From positions 1,984,001-2,048,000 of the forward strand of contig NC_070561.1 in assembly GCF_026914185.1 (NCBI RefSeq): a stretch of DNA of 64,000 bases, written 5' to 3'. This document shows, piece after piece, positions 47,321-57,823 of the stretch. The DNA comes from Puccinia triticina. Taxonomy: Eukaryota; Basidiomycota; Pucciniomycetes; Pucciniales; Pucciniaceae. Under the pieces are notes generated by a model. That model worked only from the letters and a program-made list of their open reading frames with translations, was not told the origin of the DNA and did no database searches. How positions within the stretch are numbered: the first letter of the stretch is position 1; each line of letters opens with the position of its first letter. The translations under genes were made by a program, and so were the position numbers.

Positions 47321-47607
47321 AAGCCCCGCTTGCACCTTTGGCTTGGCGGTGCCGCGGGCTTTGTTACGCTTGTGTTACCCTTGCATTGCAGAAGACTGCA
47401 CCAATCTGTGCAATGATTCTTGACCCTCGGATTAAACGTTACTTCGAACAAACCCAATCATTCCTACTTGAGCACAATATCTCCACCCTACTACCATGTC
47501 AAATTTTGAAAACTTTCTCAGTTGAAGCTCGGTCTTTTGATCGGAGCCCTAGTTGAATTAGCCAAGTTACACCATTGGCGGAGAAAACTAACCCTGTAAA
47601 GACTAAG

Positions 47608-47991
47608 GCTTTGTTTGGAGCCGATATAAATATAGGTGATATAATCATTGGTTAATTCAATGAAAACTACAAAATTCAACATAAAGCCTCCAAACATTTT
47701 TTCTAGGCAACCTACAATACTGGTCTCTTCAATTATGAAGTCAGATTCAACTGATTCAGCCATATTCAGTACTGTAGTACCATTATATCGCTTTTGACCG
47801 AAACAAAGCAATATAATGGTATTATGGTGCTGAAGATGGCTGAATCAGTTAAATCTGACTTCATAGTTGATGAGACCAGTACTGTAGGTTTCCTACAAAA
47901 AAAAATTGGATTCTTTATGTTGAGTTTTGTATTTTTTATTGAATTTACAAATGATTATGTCACCTATATTTATATTGGCTCCAAACAGGGC
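47608..47991. mobile_element. Foldback MITE, copy 2 (intact), inside the hAT gene
   Basis: 384 bp, palindromic over most of its length: GCTTTGTTTGGAGCC at the left, GGCTCCAAACAGGGC at the right. Flanked by CTAAG (47603-47607 and 47992-47996). Near-identical to the interrupted copy at 15729-16318. Confidence 0.85.
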
Positions 47992-48514
47992 CTAAGAAAA
48001 TCTCTGTAATCAAGGCAGACATTTTTGATCAATCTCCTGCTGTTGTTGTCAAAGACCTGAATGGTGAGATACAGATGTATCTATCCGAGCGAGATGAGTA
48101 TCTTGAGTGCAATATACTGCACTCACTGGTCGCATCACACAAAAGTCTACCCTTCCCTTGCTGCTATGGCCATTAAGTGTTATCTTGGAATTCCAGCCAC
48201 CAGCGCACCATCTGAGCGCGTCTTTTCGCGTTCGAAAACAACAATAGGCACCCAACGTCACAGCCTCAGTAATTCTTCGATCGAACGCCTCCTTTGTGTG
48301 AAGGAATGGTACCAGCGCTTTGACGAGCTGATGGACTCGGCAACTGTTCAACTCCCCGCGAAAGAATCTGAAAGTGGCTCCGATGGTGACTCCGACAACT
48401 AACTACATACATACAATCTATAGACGACAGTACAAAACATCTCCTGTTTTTTCCTCTTCCTAACCTTCAAAATTTGTTACAAAACATACCGTTTTGCATT
48501 CAATGAGCAATTGA

Positions 48515-48640
48515 TGACCCCAATAGACCAGTCATCGAGGCAGTAGACAAACCTCTCGATGAGCGGCTCACACTATGCCGGTCATCGAGGGGAGCTCTTG
48601 ATGACCTGTTTATGTTGATCATCGACAGGTTTAGATGCCC
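48515..48640. repeat. Remnant of the 2.9-3.6 kb minisatellite
   Basis: Contains CCAGTCATCGAGG, GCCGGTCATCGAGGGGAGCTC and TGATGACC words matching the units of the hairpin minisatellite at 2880-3640, but only three or four degenerate units remain. Confidence 0.6.
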
Positions 48641-48714
48641 AGTTCTCTCCATCATGACCGGCGATGACAGGTCTGTTACCGTCTATGATTCTATCGCGTG
48701 GTCTGACCGTCTGC

Positions 48715-48862
48715 CAATATCGCGGGTACCCGCGGGTATGCTCGACGCAGCCCGGGACCGTACCCGCAATGTGCGGGACGGGAGGCCGTAGACGGCGGGG
48801 TGGTCCCGCCGGGACGGGACCGGGTATACCCGCTGGGGCCGGGTACGGGTTCCAGCGCTGAG
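48715..48862. repeat. GC-rich palindromic repeats, right cluster
   Basis: CGCGGGTACCCGCGGGTA, CGGGTATACCCGC and CCGGGTACGGGTTCCAGCGCT words. The last is the inverted counterpart of AGCGCTGGAACCCG at 38968-38985. Lies directly upstream of the RhoGAP gene. Confidence 0.65.
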
Positions 48863-48910
48863 CACAACACCAAACACCAACAACAGCAATCCCATCCACC
48901 AACCAACACG

Positions 48911-48971
48911 ATGCTCAAGTTCCGATTCCCAACAACAAAACGAAACACCACCACCACCACCACCACCGAAC

Positions 48972-49002
<31 letters not shown>

Positions 49003-52000
49003 CGACGACGACACAACAGCAACAACAACACCCTCCCCATCACCCTCCCCCTCAAACTCATCCACACACCACCAACACCAAAAATCACCCGAAGCAACAA
49101 CCATCACCGACGACGACCACTCCCTGCCCATCTCCCTCCCCCCCACAAACGAAAACCTTGCACCCATCCCCGCACGCAAGATCAGGCGCAAGTCATATGG
49201 CGGCCTACGGTCAGCAGCACCCTCCCATCACTCAAAAAACTGCAGCAAAACTAACACACACACACACACACACACAGCGCCATGCTAGGCATCAACAAAC
49301 AGGACGACCAGCAGCCACCCCCGCTCCCCCTGCCACCCCCCTCAGCATGCTCAACCAGCTTCCAGCACCAGCAGCTCGTCCAGCAGCAGCAGCACCTCCA
49401 CCGCCACCACCGCAACAACCCCTCCCTCGACGCATCCTCCTCCACCAGCTCACTCTCACACATCCTCCCCCTCCCAGCCTCACCCATCACCCCCGCCGAA
49501 AACAACCGCCCATCCAGCTCCTCCCTCAGGCCGTTCCCCTTCCTCGCCGGCATCCGCCGCAAGAGCGCCAACGCAACCAACCTCAAGTCGCCCCACCCAC
49601 TCACTGCCCACACCACCGACCACCCCCCGCTCCCAAGCCCCAACCAACACTCCCCCGCCGCCTCATCCCCCATCCTCAACATCAACATCAAAAAAGACAC
49701 CCTCAACCCAACGATAACAGCCACCGACCACTCCTCGCGAGTCTATGCAGTCAGTCCAATCTCACTCCTCACAAAACAAAAAAAAAACGCGTCCCTGACC
49801 TTGGTGTCACAGCACGGCTCGGCGAAAAAGGCCCAGTCGGCCGACGACCTCTCCCAGTTCGGCCTGCTCCCCAAACAGCGCATCCAGCCCCGCCGCTCCG
49901 AGGAGCTCATCGACCAGCACAGACCCTCATCCCCAGACCACCCCGACCGCTTCCGCCGCTCAGACACCCTCCACACCGGGCTCGACCAGATCGGCGAGAT
50001 TGCCGGATCGCTCGCCGCCATCAACGGCCCCTCCACCACCGACGACCGCCTGCCCCCGCGCCTCTCGAACCCCAAGGGAATGCGCACCGGTACGCGCTCT
50101 CGCCCACTGTGTACCCCATCGACATGCATGCTGTGCTGACCTGTCGATCTTACAGTCTACGGCGTGCCGCTCGAAGACCTCTACTGGCGAGACGGCGACT
50201 CGTTCCCGCTGCTCGTCGACGTCCTCGTCGAGCTCATCGAGCAGAAAGGTCTCCCTCTCCCCCCCCTCTCTTTCTCTCTGTCCCTCTCATCTCCTAACGA
50301 GCTCGTCTTTGTACACAGGACTCGACCAGCAAGGCATCTACAGGGTCCCGGGCGAGAAACGGGTGATCGAGAACCTGCAGGCCTCCATTGACGAGCGAGG
50401 TACACTCCCCCTCCGCCCACCAACCAGAGAAGGAGACCGAATTGACGCTTTGGGATTGTGTACAGGTGTTCGGGGCGTAGATATCTGGAGAGACTCGTAC
50501 AAGGACGTGCATAATCTGTCGGGCGCTCTGAAGCTCTTCCTGCGCGAGATCCCTGGAGGAGTGATTCCCTTCGACCGCTACGACCGCTTCTTGGCCGTCA
50601 ACGGTCCGCTCCTTCTCTCCCCCCTCTCTCCCCCTCTTGCAAACCATCTGATTTCCTTCTTTTTGGACAGCCGTCGCCGACGATACCGAGCGCACTTCTC
50701 TCCTCCATTCTCACGTCCATGAACTGCCTCTGCCCAAGTCAGTCCGCACCGCCACCCTGGTTTACTCTCTTCTTCCTGCTCTGACCCTTCCTCTCTCCCT
50801 GTAGCAAAATCCTGTTGTTCAAGCTCGTCAAACATTTCGAACGGTAAGTCTTTTGGAGGATCTGTAGCCAATACTCTTGCGCTGATTTCCATGTGTGTGT
50901 ACTGTAGGGTGGTCGAGCGTGCCGAAGCAAACAGCATGCTAGCACATAATGTGGTGGGTACATATACGTTCCATCAATGGGGAAAGGATCATGCTGACGA
51001 CGGATTATGAAGGCGATTGTGTTTGCTCCGAGTCTGTTTCGGAACGGCTCAGAACACTCGAACCCGTTACTGTCGATGCAAAACATAGGGAAAGCGTCTG
51101 CGATAGTCCGGCACTTTGTCCTGAACGCGGCGCGGATCTTCGAGGAGCCTGTTCTGGAGGTGAAGAAGAGCCCTGAGAAGGAGGAGGAGGCGGCGGCGGC
51201 GGCGGTGCCGGCGGAGAACGTGTGGATGGCGACGGGGCGGGAGAGCAGCAAGCACCACAGCGCGGCGGCCCACAAGCGCCGGTCGATCAACATGAACCTC
51301 AGCACCGCCACGCTCGGCTCGTCCGCCCATCTGCTCCACCACTCGAGCAAGGCCGAGGACGCGGGGGCGGCCGCCAAGCGCAGCTCCACCAGCTCCGTCC
51401 GCACCAGCCGCACCTCCACCACGACCACCAACACGCATTACCACCCCGACGAGCTGCGCAAGTCCCGCAGAGGCTCCAGCGCCGTCGCCGCCGGCAAGAA
51501 GAAGCCCCCCGCCACCGCGAACCCCGCCGCCGCCTCCTCGGCCAATAACAGTGCCAGCAATCTTAATCACCTCAGTAAACGTAGCACCACGCGCTCCAAC
51601 TCGGGCCTCTGTGGCCCCGCTAACACCCACAGAGCCGCCAAGTCCCAGCGCCACTCGCTCACCGGCCCCGTCCTCTCCTCCTCCACCTCCTCTATCGTCC
51701 TCCCCGCGCCCTCCGCTCCTCCTCGCGACCACAAACAGCAGCCCGACTACCCGGCGGCCAAGAGCCTGCCCGGCGCGCCCGACCAGCAGGCCCCCGAGGC
51801 CGCTCGCGCCGCGCTCGTCGTCTCCGCCGCCCACTCTAATCACTCGTCTTCCTCCCCGACGGCTGCTGCGGCGACTGCAAAGGCTGGGACGAAAACGAAA
51901 ACGACGGCGGCGACGACGGCGAGTGCCGCCAAGCAAGCGCAGGCACGCAGAGGCCTCGGCTCCCCGACTACCCCCCATCCCTCCTCCACCGCTTCTTCCC

Positions 52001-52035
52001 CCTTCCACGCTCTCACCGTCAAGAAGAAGAAATAA
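48911..52035 (+). CDS. RhoGAP-domain protein
   Basis: GTPase-activating protein for Rho-family GTPases. Nine exons: 48911-49209, 49278-50089, 50156-50248, 50319-50399, 50466-50603, 50671-50737, 50806-50844, 50908-50953 and 51013-52035. Together they give 865 residues in one frame. The RhoGAP domain begins VYGVPLEDLYWRDG and has the arginine-finger motif GLDQQGIYRVPG, then DVHNLSGALKLFLREIPGGV, LLFKLVKHFERVVERAEAN, and NSMLAHNVAIVFAPSLFRN with the conserved Asn. The first 400 residues are low-complexity (Asn, Thr, Ser, Pro). The last 300 are Ser/Ala/Thr-rich with a basic KKKK end, both probably disordered. GC-rich codons like TRAPPC13. Confidence 0.93.
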
Positions 52036-53229
52036 CTCCCCCAGTCTCCCCCGCAGGCCTCTCTTTTTCTCGGCGACGCCGGCGGGCTCGCGTGCGGCGG
52101 CTTTGCGCGTTTCTCGGCTCTGCGCGTTCTCGGCTTTGCGGGCGTGTCTTTCTGGCGTGTCTTTGCGGGCGCGGAGTTCGGGGATTCGCGGCGTCTCTGG
52201 CTCCGCGCTTCTTCTCTCCTCCTCATCTCCTGATCTCTTCCTGATCTCTTCCTGATCTCCTCCTCATCTCCTTATCTCCTCATCTCCTCATCCTTCATCT
52301 CGCCTCATCTCCTCATCCTGCATCTCATCTCATCTCCGAGTCTCCTCATCCCTCCACCATCTCCCTCCCCGATTGAATAGCCCCCCCGATTCTGCGTGCC
52401 AGTGTGTGTTACATATATATATATATGCGTTTATTTATTGGTTTCGCTGGCGTCTGTGCGCGCGAGCGTCCGCTTGGCGTTCCCCTGGCTAAACTCTTCA
52501 CATGGATGTGTGGCAGCGTTTTTGGGCGCGGGGCCTGGATGGCCCGGGGTCACGTCTGCAGGGCTCCGGCGTTCACGGCCGAGGAAAGCGAAGCTTTCCC
52601 TCATTAATGTTTAATTAAACAATTCCAGCGGGAAGGCTGAGTGCTTGGCTGCTGGGAGAGGGCCAGCGCGTCCCGGGACCCGGCGGGAGCTTACCCCATG
52701 TGCTGTCCTAAGGGGGAGAGCGCCTTGGCCCAAGACAGATTCTTGAATCTCTCGTGGAGCGAGAGGCGCTTGAGTTGCCCGCCCCTTCTCCAGAGGCTCG
52801 CGTCGCGCCGGTCCCCGCGGCCCCCGAAACGAGGGGAGTGTGCTAGCTAGAGGCCGGCCGGCGCCTGGGGAATGGATAAGGAACCCTTCCTCCCCCCCCC
52901 ACCCCTTGGATGGCATGCAAAAAATATCCGCCCATTCATCCACCAGGCGATCGTGCTGCTTGCACACGCCGCGGAACCCGCGCGGACGGGTTTGTGTTGC
53001 ATCGGCATGTGGAGGGAGCTCCGGGGGCCGTTCCTCCCTCTTTTCAGACACACATCTGGACGAGGAAAGGCTGTTGGGGGCGGCCAGGGATGGGCCAGCC
53101 GGAGTCCACAGACTACCAGTCTGGTGACACTCGTGAGTGAGACATACAGGGGTATGATTCACTAGGGAGGAAACTCCAGGGACAATCAAGTATGGACTAC
53201 ATGTAGAGACTGTAAAATGAAGATGTGTA
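52036..53229. other. GC-rich 3' flank with TCTCCTCATC microsatellite
   Basis: 52205-52375 is a pyrimidine tract of irregular CTCCTCATCTC and CTGATCTCTTC units. The rest, to about 53.1 kb, is GC-rich without a credible gene; frames there overlap on both strands. Confidence 0.6.
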
Positions 53230-53296
53230 TGGTGAGAGTCAAACTCACAACCTCAGCTATGCTGCAGCTGCCTTTACCAACTAGGCTACAGACACT
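53230..53296 (-). repeat. tRNA-like (SINE-type) sequence
   Basis: On the minus strand: A-box-like GTAGCCTAGTTGGTAAAGG, then B-box region GAGTTTGACTCTC whose flanks pair as a T-arm (GTGAG/CTCAC). No acceptor stem was found, so a tRNA-derived repeat is more likely than a tRNA gene. Similar to the segment at 13118-13205. Confidence 0.5.
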
Positions 53297-54359
53297 TGTG
53301 GCTGCCAGCTGGGTGGTTGGTTGGTAGTGCTCATGGGTTGATCCAACAGCCCTCCATACTGTGGTGATACATCATGGTAGCAGACTAACAGACAACTCAA
53401 CACTACATACAAGATTGTCTGTGTTATGGTTTAAGCATACTATACTAGATATATGAGGAATTACACAGCAGTTGCGCAGATTAAGGTTTTGCCTGTCAAA
53501 ACTGCCATCAAAGACAAAACACCCACCTGTCGGCCTCCGGTCAGCCGGCAAAATGACCACCAAACTACCAACCAACCCGCCAGATTTTGCAGTTGGGTAA
53601 GTAACCCGTGACTTTACCCAAGTCAAATGGCCAGCAAAATTACCTGACCAACAATCCGTCACCGGCCACAGTGTCAACATGCAGTCAACATTCACTAACG
53701 GCCTGCAGATTGGCAACAATGGGCAACTCCTCCCGTTTGCTAACCCAAAAAAAAGGGCAGAGAGGGCCAAGACAAAGTCCGCCCATCAGAGGGACATGTC
53801 ACCCTTTGCCCTCACCCATCCACCCGCCTCATTTTTTCAAAGTCTGCTCATTGGATCACTGCCACCCTCCATCTCCCCCACCCTCACCAACCCACATCCT
53901 CAGATGTGTCCCTCTGCGCCTCCCTCCTCCTTGCCCAGCCCACACCCTTATCCACAGCACGTCCACCTCCACATCACATCCTCCATCGAGCTCCGCACCT
54001 TGCTTGGCTCCATTGTCTCCTTCCAAGCCTTGTTTCCCCAACTATTTCTCCTCCTTGCCTGCTCGCTTTGTCCTCTCCTGTCCCATCCCTCCTCCCTTGT
54101 CCCGCTTTTCCTCCTTGCATGGCTCTCCCCTCCCCTTGTCTGACTCAGAAAATCTGGTAGGTGGGCGATGGACGGACAGGATCCTCTGTGATGTGGAAAT
54201 GTGGTCACTGATTGCACAGTATGGGCCGATACAATGGCGCTTCTTGACAGACAAGCTGCGCCCACCAAGCAGGATTGCCTGGGGCTGGGTCCAACGCAGT
54301 GCCAGCATGGACGGCTTGCTCCAACGCAGTGCCAGCATGGACGGCTTGCTCCATCACTG
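53297..54359. other. Intergenic, Pro/Ser-biased frames but no gene recognised
   Basis: C-rich DNA (TCCCCCACCC words, 53800-54130) gives long open frames in two phases without conserved segments. At 54290-54350 a 30-bp unit (GCAGTGCCAGCATGGACGGC plus TTGCTCCAAC) is tandemly duplicated just upstream of the methyltransferase pseudogene. Confidence 0.5.
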
Positions 54360-55780
54360 GGCCAACTTCCCCTCCAACCTTGCAAGCGCCGGCCAGGCCG
54401 GGAGGACCTGTGCGCCAAGCAGACCCACTTCGGCAACAACCTGGCCGCATTCAGGATCGCTGCCAAAACATGGGACGCCTCCTTTGCGCTGCTTGACTAC
54501 TTGCTCCCCCCCCCCCCCCCCCCCCCCCCGCCCAGCAAGGCTGAAACACTGCGCTGCGCTACAAAAAAGCGGTCTTTTAGCGCAGCGCAGCGGTTCCCCG
54601 CTGCGTGGTCAGCCCAAAAAGCGGTAGTGCAGCGCCAGTCCCGCTGCGTTACCGCTGAAAATAGCGGGGGCCTGCTTTTTCCCCAACCCAAAAAGCGGTA
54701 GCGCAGCGGATGGGGCCGCTCCTTTCAGCGCCGCGCAGCGGCCACCAAAACAGCTGCGCTTTCCGCTGCGCTGCGCTTTTTTGGCTGGCAGCGGGGGTGC
54801 ACTACGCGGCCAGGTCAAAAAGCGGTAGCGCAGCGATGATTCCGCTGCGCTACCGCTGAAAGTAGCGGGTTCCCGCTTCTTGCCAGACCCAAAAAGCGGT
54901 AGCGCAGCGGGCGGGGCCGCTACTTTCAGTGCAGCGCAGCGGCCACCAAAACCGCTGCGCTTTTTGAAGCGCAGCGCTTTCACCCTTGCGCCCAGGAACA
55001 CCAACTGTCTGCGCAGGAGACCAGCCCACGGAATCCTTCTGACCAAAAAGATCCAGCAACCGAGTCTGACCTGCCTTCCCCCCTGCTTTCAAGTGCCAGC
55101 TTGCTTCACATCATTGATCTTGGATCAGGCGCATGTTATCTACCCATTGGCTTGACACGTCAAGACCATTGCAAGAAAATCCATCAAGATCACAGTCACT
55201 GATCTCCCTGCCGTCTTGCCGCTGCTCAAGAGGAACATCACCCAGGAGGAGACAAGAGGAAACGCTGAGATCTTGGCCAGAGCTCTGACCTGGGGCAACA
55301 CCCAGCAGACAATTGACCTGCTCAAGACAGTCAATCTTGCCCACCAGCCTACCGAGCTTCTCATCACCTGCTACAATCTTGTCTTCTTCCCCTTCCTCTT
55401 TGCCCCCATCCTGCGCACCCTGCTCATTCTCACCTGCCCTCAATATCTTCCCTCCAGTATCACTTCCACTCCAGCTGTCCTGTTTGGGTATAAGGAACGC
55501 TCAGCTGTCAAAGAATTCCCGTTCTTCTCTCTACTCGGTGGGTGATCTATTTGATCCCCCCCCCCCCCCCCCTGCAGTCCTCTACATAGCTAGAATGGAG
55601 AAAGTGAAATTTGCACTTGGAATCATCACCTTCCAGGTCAGTACTTCAAACTGGAACCCATCCTATCAAGATCCAACTGTGCAGGACCCTGGGAACTGTT
55701 TTGACAGCAGCATCAATCTTCCAACGGGCAAAGCAAGGATCTTGATGACAATGATTGAAGCAAGATCTTTCTGCTCCAGG
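54360..55780 (+). pseudogene. Family-16 (METTL21-like) methyltransferase, disrupted
   Basis: N-terminal part: THFGNNLAAFRIAAKTWDAS then FALLDYLL at about 54420-54505. After the element at 54536-54988, the same exon goes on (SSASLLHIIDLGSGACYLPI), with SAM-binding motif I DLGSGA. A +1 shift near 55170 follows, then TDLPAVLPLLKRNITQ, ALTWGNTQ, VFFPFLFAPILRTLLI and FGYKERSAVKEFPFFSLLG. An intron (about 55539-55635) joins to YFKLEPIL and then a stop. The order matches protein-lysine methyltransferases of the Methyltransf_16 family. Lesions: element insertion, a frameshift, a premature stop, and C-homopolymers of 24 (54506-54529) and 17 (55556-55572). Confidence 0.75.
54536..54988. mobile_element. 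hAT-like element made of GCTGCGC repeats (copy 3), inside the methyltransferase gene
   Basis: 453 bp of GCGCAGCGG, AAAAAGCGGTAGCGCAGCG and CCGCTGCGCT words. Ends CAAGGCTGAAA and TTTCACCCTTG are inverted repeats. Flanked by CGCCCAG (54529-54535 and 54989-54995), 7 bp identical. Excision with one flank copy leaves an open frame through the methyltransferase linker (PAQEHQLSAQE). Confidence 0.82.
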
Positions 55781-57823
55781 CCACCCTGTGGGTTTTTGCC
55801 GGGTAGGCAATGTCTGTTTGGCTGGGCAGGCAATGTCTCAACTGGATGGATTGATCTTCATGTGAGTTTTCTTCAAAGATGCTTCAAACAACCTTTGGAG
55901 TTTTGTGTCTGTGGGTTATCATGTAATGTTCTTTGGCATGGTTTTGCAGCAGCAAAAATTTGTGGTCAGAGTTCTTGAAGAGGAAGGTAGCAAAGGATTA
56001 CAAGCAAATGGGAAAAACTCAACTAGCTCAGGAGAAGAGTAATGTTGTCCAGTCTTATCTGCTGAGCTGGGTTGAGAGGTTCCCTGCTGCTTACTTAGAG
56101 CATTTGCATTCGGTGGATTAAATTGCCAATTTCTGGCAACTTAACCCTGTCGGCAATTGCATTGGTCCAGGCTAAATCCTGGGCTTGATTTCAGATTTTG
56201 GCTTGCTGTATTTAGCAAGCCTAAACCTGAAATTCAGCCGCAGGCTACGCCATTTCTGGCCTCAGCTAGCCTGGAGGCTGAGCTGACCCAACAAATGCGT
56301 CTGCCCGCTCAAAATAGCCTTGGTCAGCTAACCTTCCCACAAACCCAGGCTTAACTGACCCAAGAATTTAGCCAACAAATCCAAATGCTCTTGATCTGTG
56401 ATATTTCTTCTTGTGAAATCTACAATGTGCAGGGGCTTCACATTCATGAGGATTGTATTGGTCTTCTGATATAATACTGATACACTGTATTGGACACAAA
56501 ACCAATCCAATATCAATAAATAGCAATTATGTGTATTGGATTGGTTTTCCACAGCTTTAAATTATCTCTCTTCTCTTACTTATACCTCAAATCATTGTAT
56601 TTCAGAATAACTTCCTCTTTGTTTAGAATCACTCTTGACCATCAATAGTAAGCTAAATAGTACAACCTTATCACAACCTGTAGTCCTGTTAGTCAGTTTG
56701 ACTTCATTTGTAGACTCATGAAAGTATTCATTTTAATTTTGCCTCACCCACAACTTGATCTCCTGTACCTAGTCTATATATTCAGGACATGAAAGCAAGA
56801 CCTCCTTGATTCTCCTCCTTGTTCCACTACACCCACCTCTAGTGGAGTCTGAACCACTTGTGGTGGGACTTCATCTCATTTGCCCCTCTTCTTGCTTTCA
56901 CATTTGGCACATTGTTGGTTTTGCACTTCTGAATTTTTACCTAAAGAAAATTGTAGCTTCAACACCACCCATATAACCTGCTTTGTGTGGGGCTCTCTCA
57001 CTGTCACCTCTGCATGAAAACAATCAACATTGTCCTCCCAATGGCCTCAGACTCCAGTATTTTCCTTATGTCTAGCTTTCTCATCACTGCCTCCATGTGA
57101 AACAACCTGCACCACTCTCAATTTCCAGCCTCTGCATTGTGAATACATATATATGCAACTTTCTGATCAGTCTTATGAATCCCTGAATTTGCTACTTTCT
57201 TCCTTTAGCTGAAAGCCAAAGAAAAATGTGCATTTTTCCTTGGCTCAAAGATACTGAAGCTGAGGAGCTGGAAATCAAGCTGGGTGAACTGAAAAGAGAC
57301 ATAGAAACAAATGCCTATGTATATTGAATGTTACACCTTCTGCCAAGTGTTTTTAAAAAAAAACTGCTCTCTAACCCTTGAATCTTAAACCCTGGGCCCA
57401 GGTTGAATTGAACGCAAAACCTGCCCACATCCTTGTTTGAAGCTCCGCTGAGCTATTGGTGATGAGATCCAATCTCCAGATTTTAGTTTAACAACATCTG
57501 TGCTGCTCAGCTTCAGTCATAAGAAAAATGCATATTTTTCCTTGGCAAATAGCCAAAGCATTATATTTGGCACACCTCAAGCCATGATTGAAAACCTCTG
57601 CCTGTTTTTGCTTCTGCACCACATGCCCTTGGTAAATTTCTTTGTTTATGTATTCACTGTACCATTTCACAATGGCACAACACATCAAAAACATTCAATT
57701 TTACATGAAAAAGGACTCATGTCAGTTGATGATCAAGGAAGACACGGTCAATCAAAATATGATTGATGTATTTATGGATGTACCATTGTTACTCTGGAGT
57801 CTGATAATATATCAAGTAATATT
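55781..57823. other. Intergenic, no gene recognised
   Basis: 2 kb, AT-rich in its second half. A patch at 56440-56545 has repeated ATTGGATTGG/CCAATCC words like the repeat at 3905-4120. 56170-56350 has CAGGCTTA/TAAGCCTG-like inverted words. No gene. Confidence 0.5.

Larger units (their letters stand above)
41831..47372. mobile_element. 5.5-kb element carrying a DUF6589-like gene and a RecQ-type helicase gene
   Basis: Bounded by a perfect 9-bp duplication TGTTACCCT (41822-41830 and 47373-47381), lying inside the split hAT gene. The ends are imperfect inverted repeats: left CAAACTTAACATAAGCCC, right (reversed) CAAGCGTAACAAAGCCC. Two gene remnants face each other: DUF6589-like on plus (42400-44827) and helicase on minus (45249-47320). 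A 12-G run followed by CGCCCCC lies just inside the left end. Both genes are damaged, so this copy is inactive. The 9-bp duplication is longer than the 8 bp of hAT elements. I do not know a described superfamily defined by this gene pair. Confidence 0.78.
39600..48402 (+). pseudogene. hAT transposase gene split by three later insertions
   Basis: Host gene pieces, in order. 39600-40005: region with a worn BED-type finger (STKSMGEHLRRVHG). 40060-40658: catalytic N-part (FTVDAWTSPNQKAFMAITTH, then GYTKFDAKN). 41149-41830: CMAHVINLAAQDGL, RTRWNSTYMMLKCAL, LKTVCSTF and related motifs. 47382-47555: ICAMILDPRIKRYF. 48000-48402: dimerisation domain (TKVYPSLAAMAIKCYLGIPA, then SAPSERVFSRS). Between them lie the insertions 40659-41148, 41831-47372 and 47608-47991, each with its own target duplication. 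Small frameshifts also separate some pieces, so the gene is dead. Order and phase show that all pieces were once one gene. Confidence 0.85.

Noticed and set aside
51067..52008. 313-codon minus-strand frame opposite the RhoGAP C-terminus
   Set aside because: Low-complexity Gly/Arg composition caused by the GC-rich Ser/Ala/Thr coding on the plus strand.
53608..54627. 339-codon Pro/Ser/His-rich frame
   Set aside because: Open only because the DNA is C-rich; two other phases are also open, no conserved segment, and its 3' part runs through the methyltransferase pseudogene in the wrong phase.
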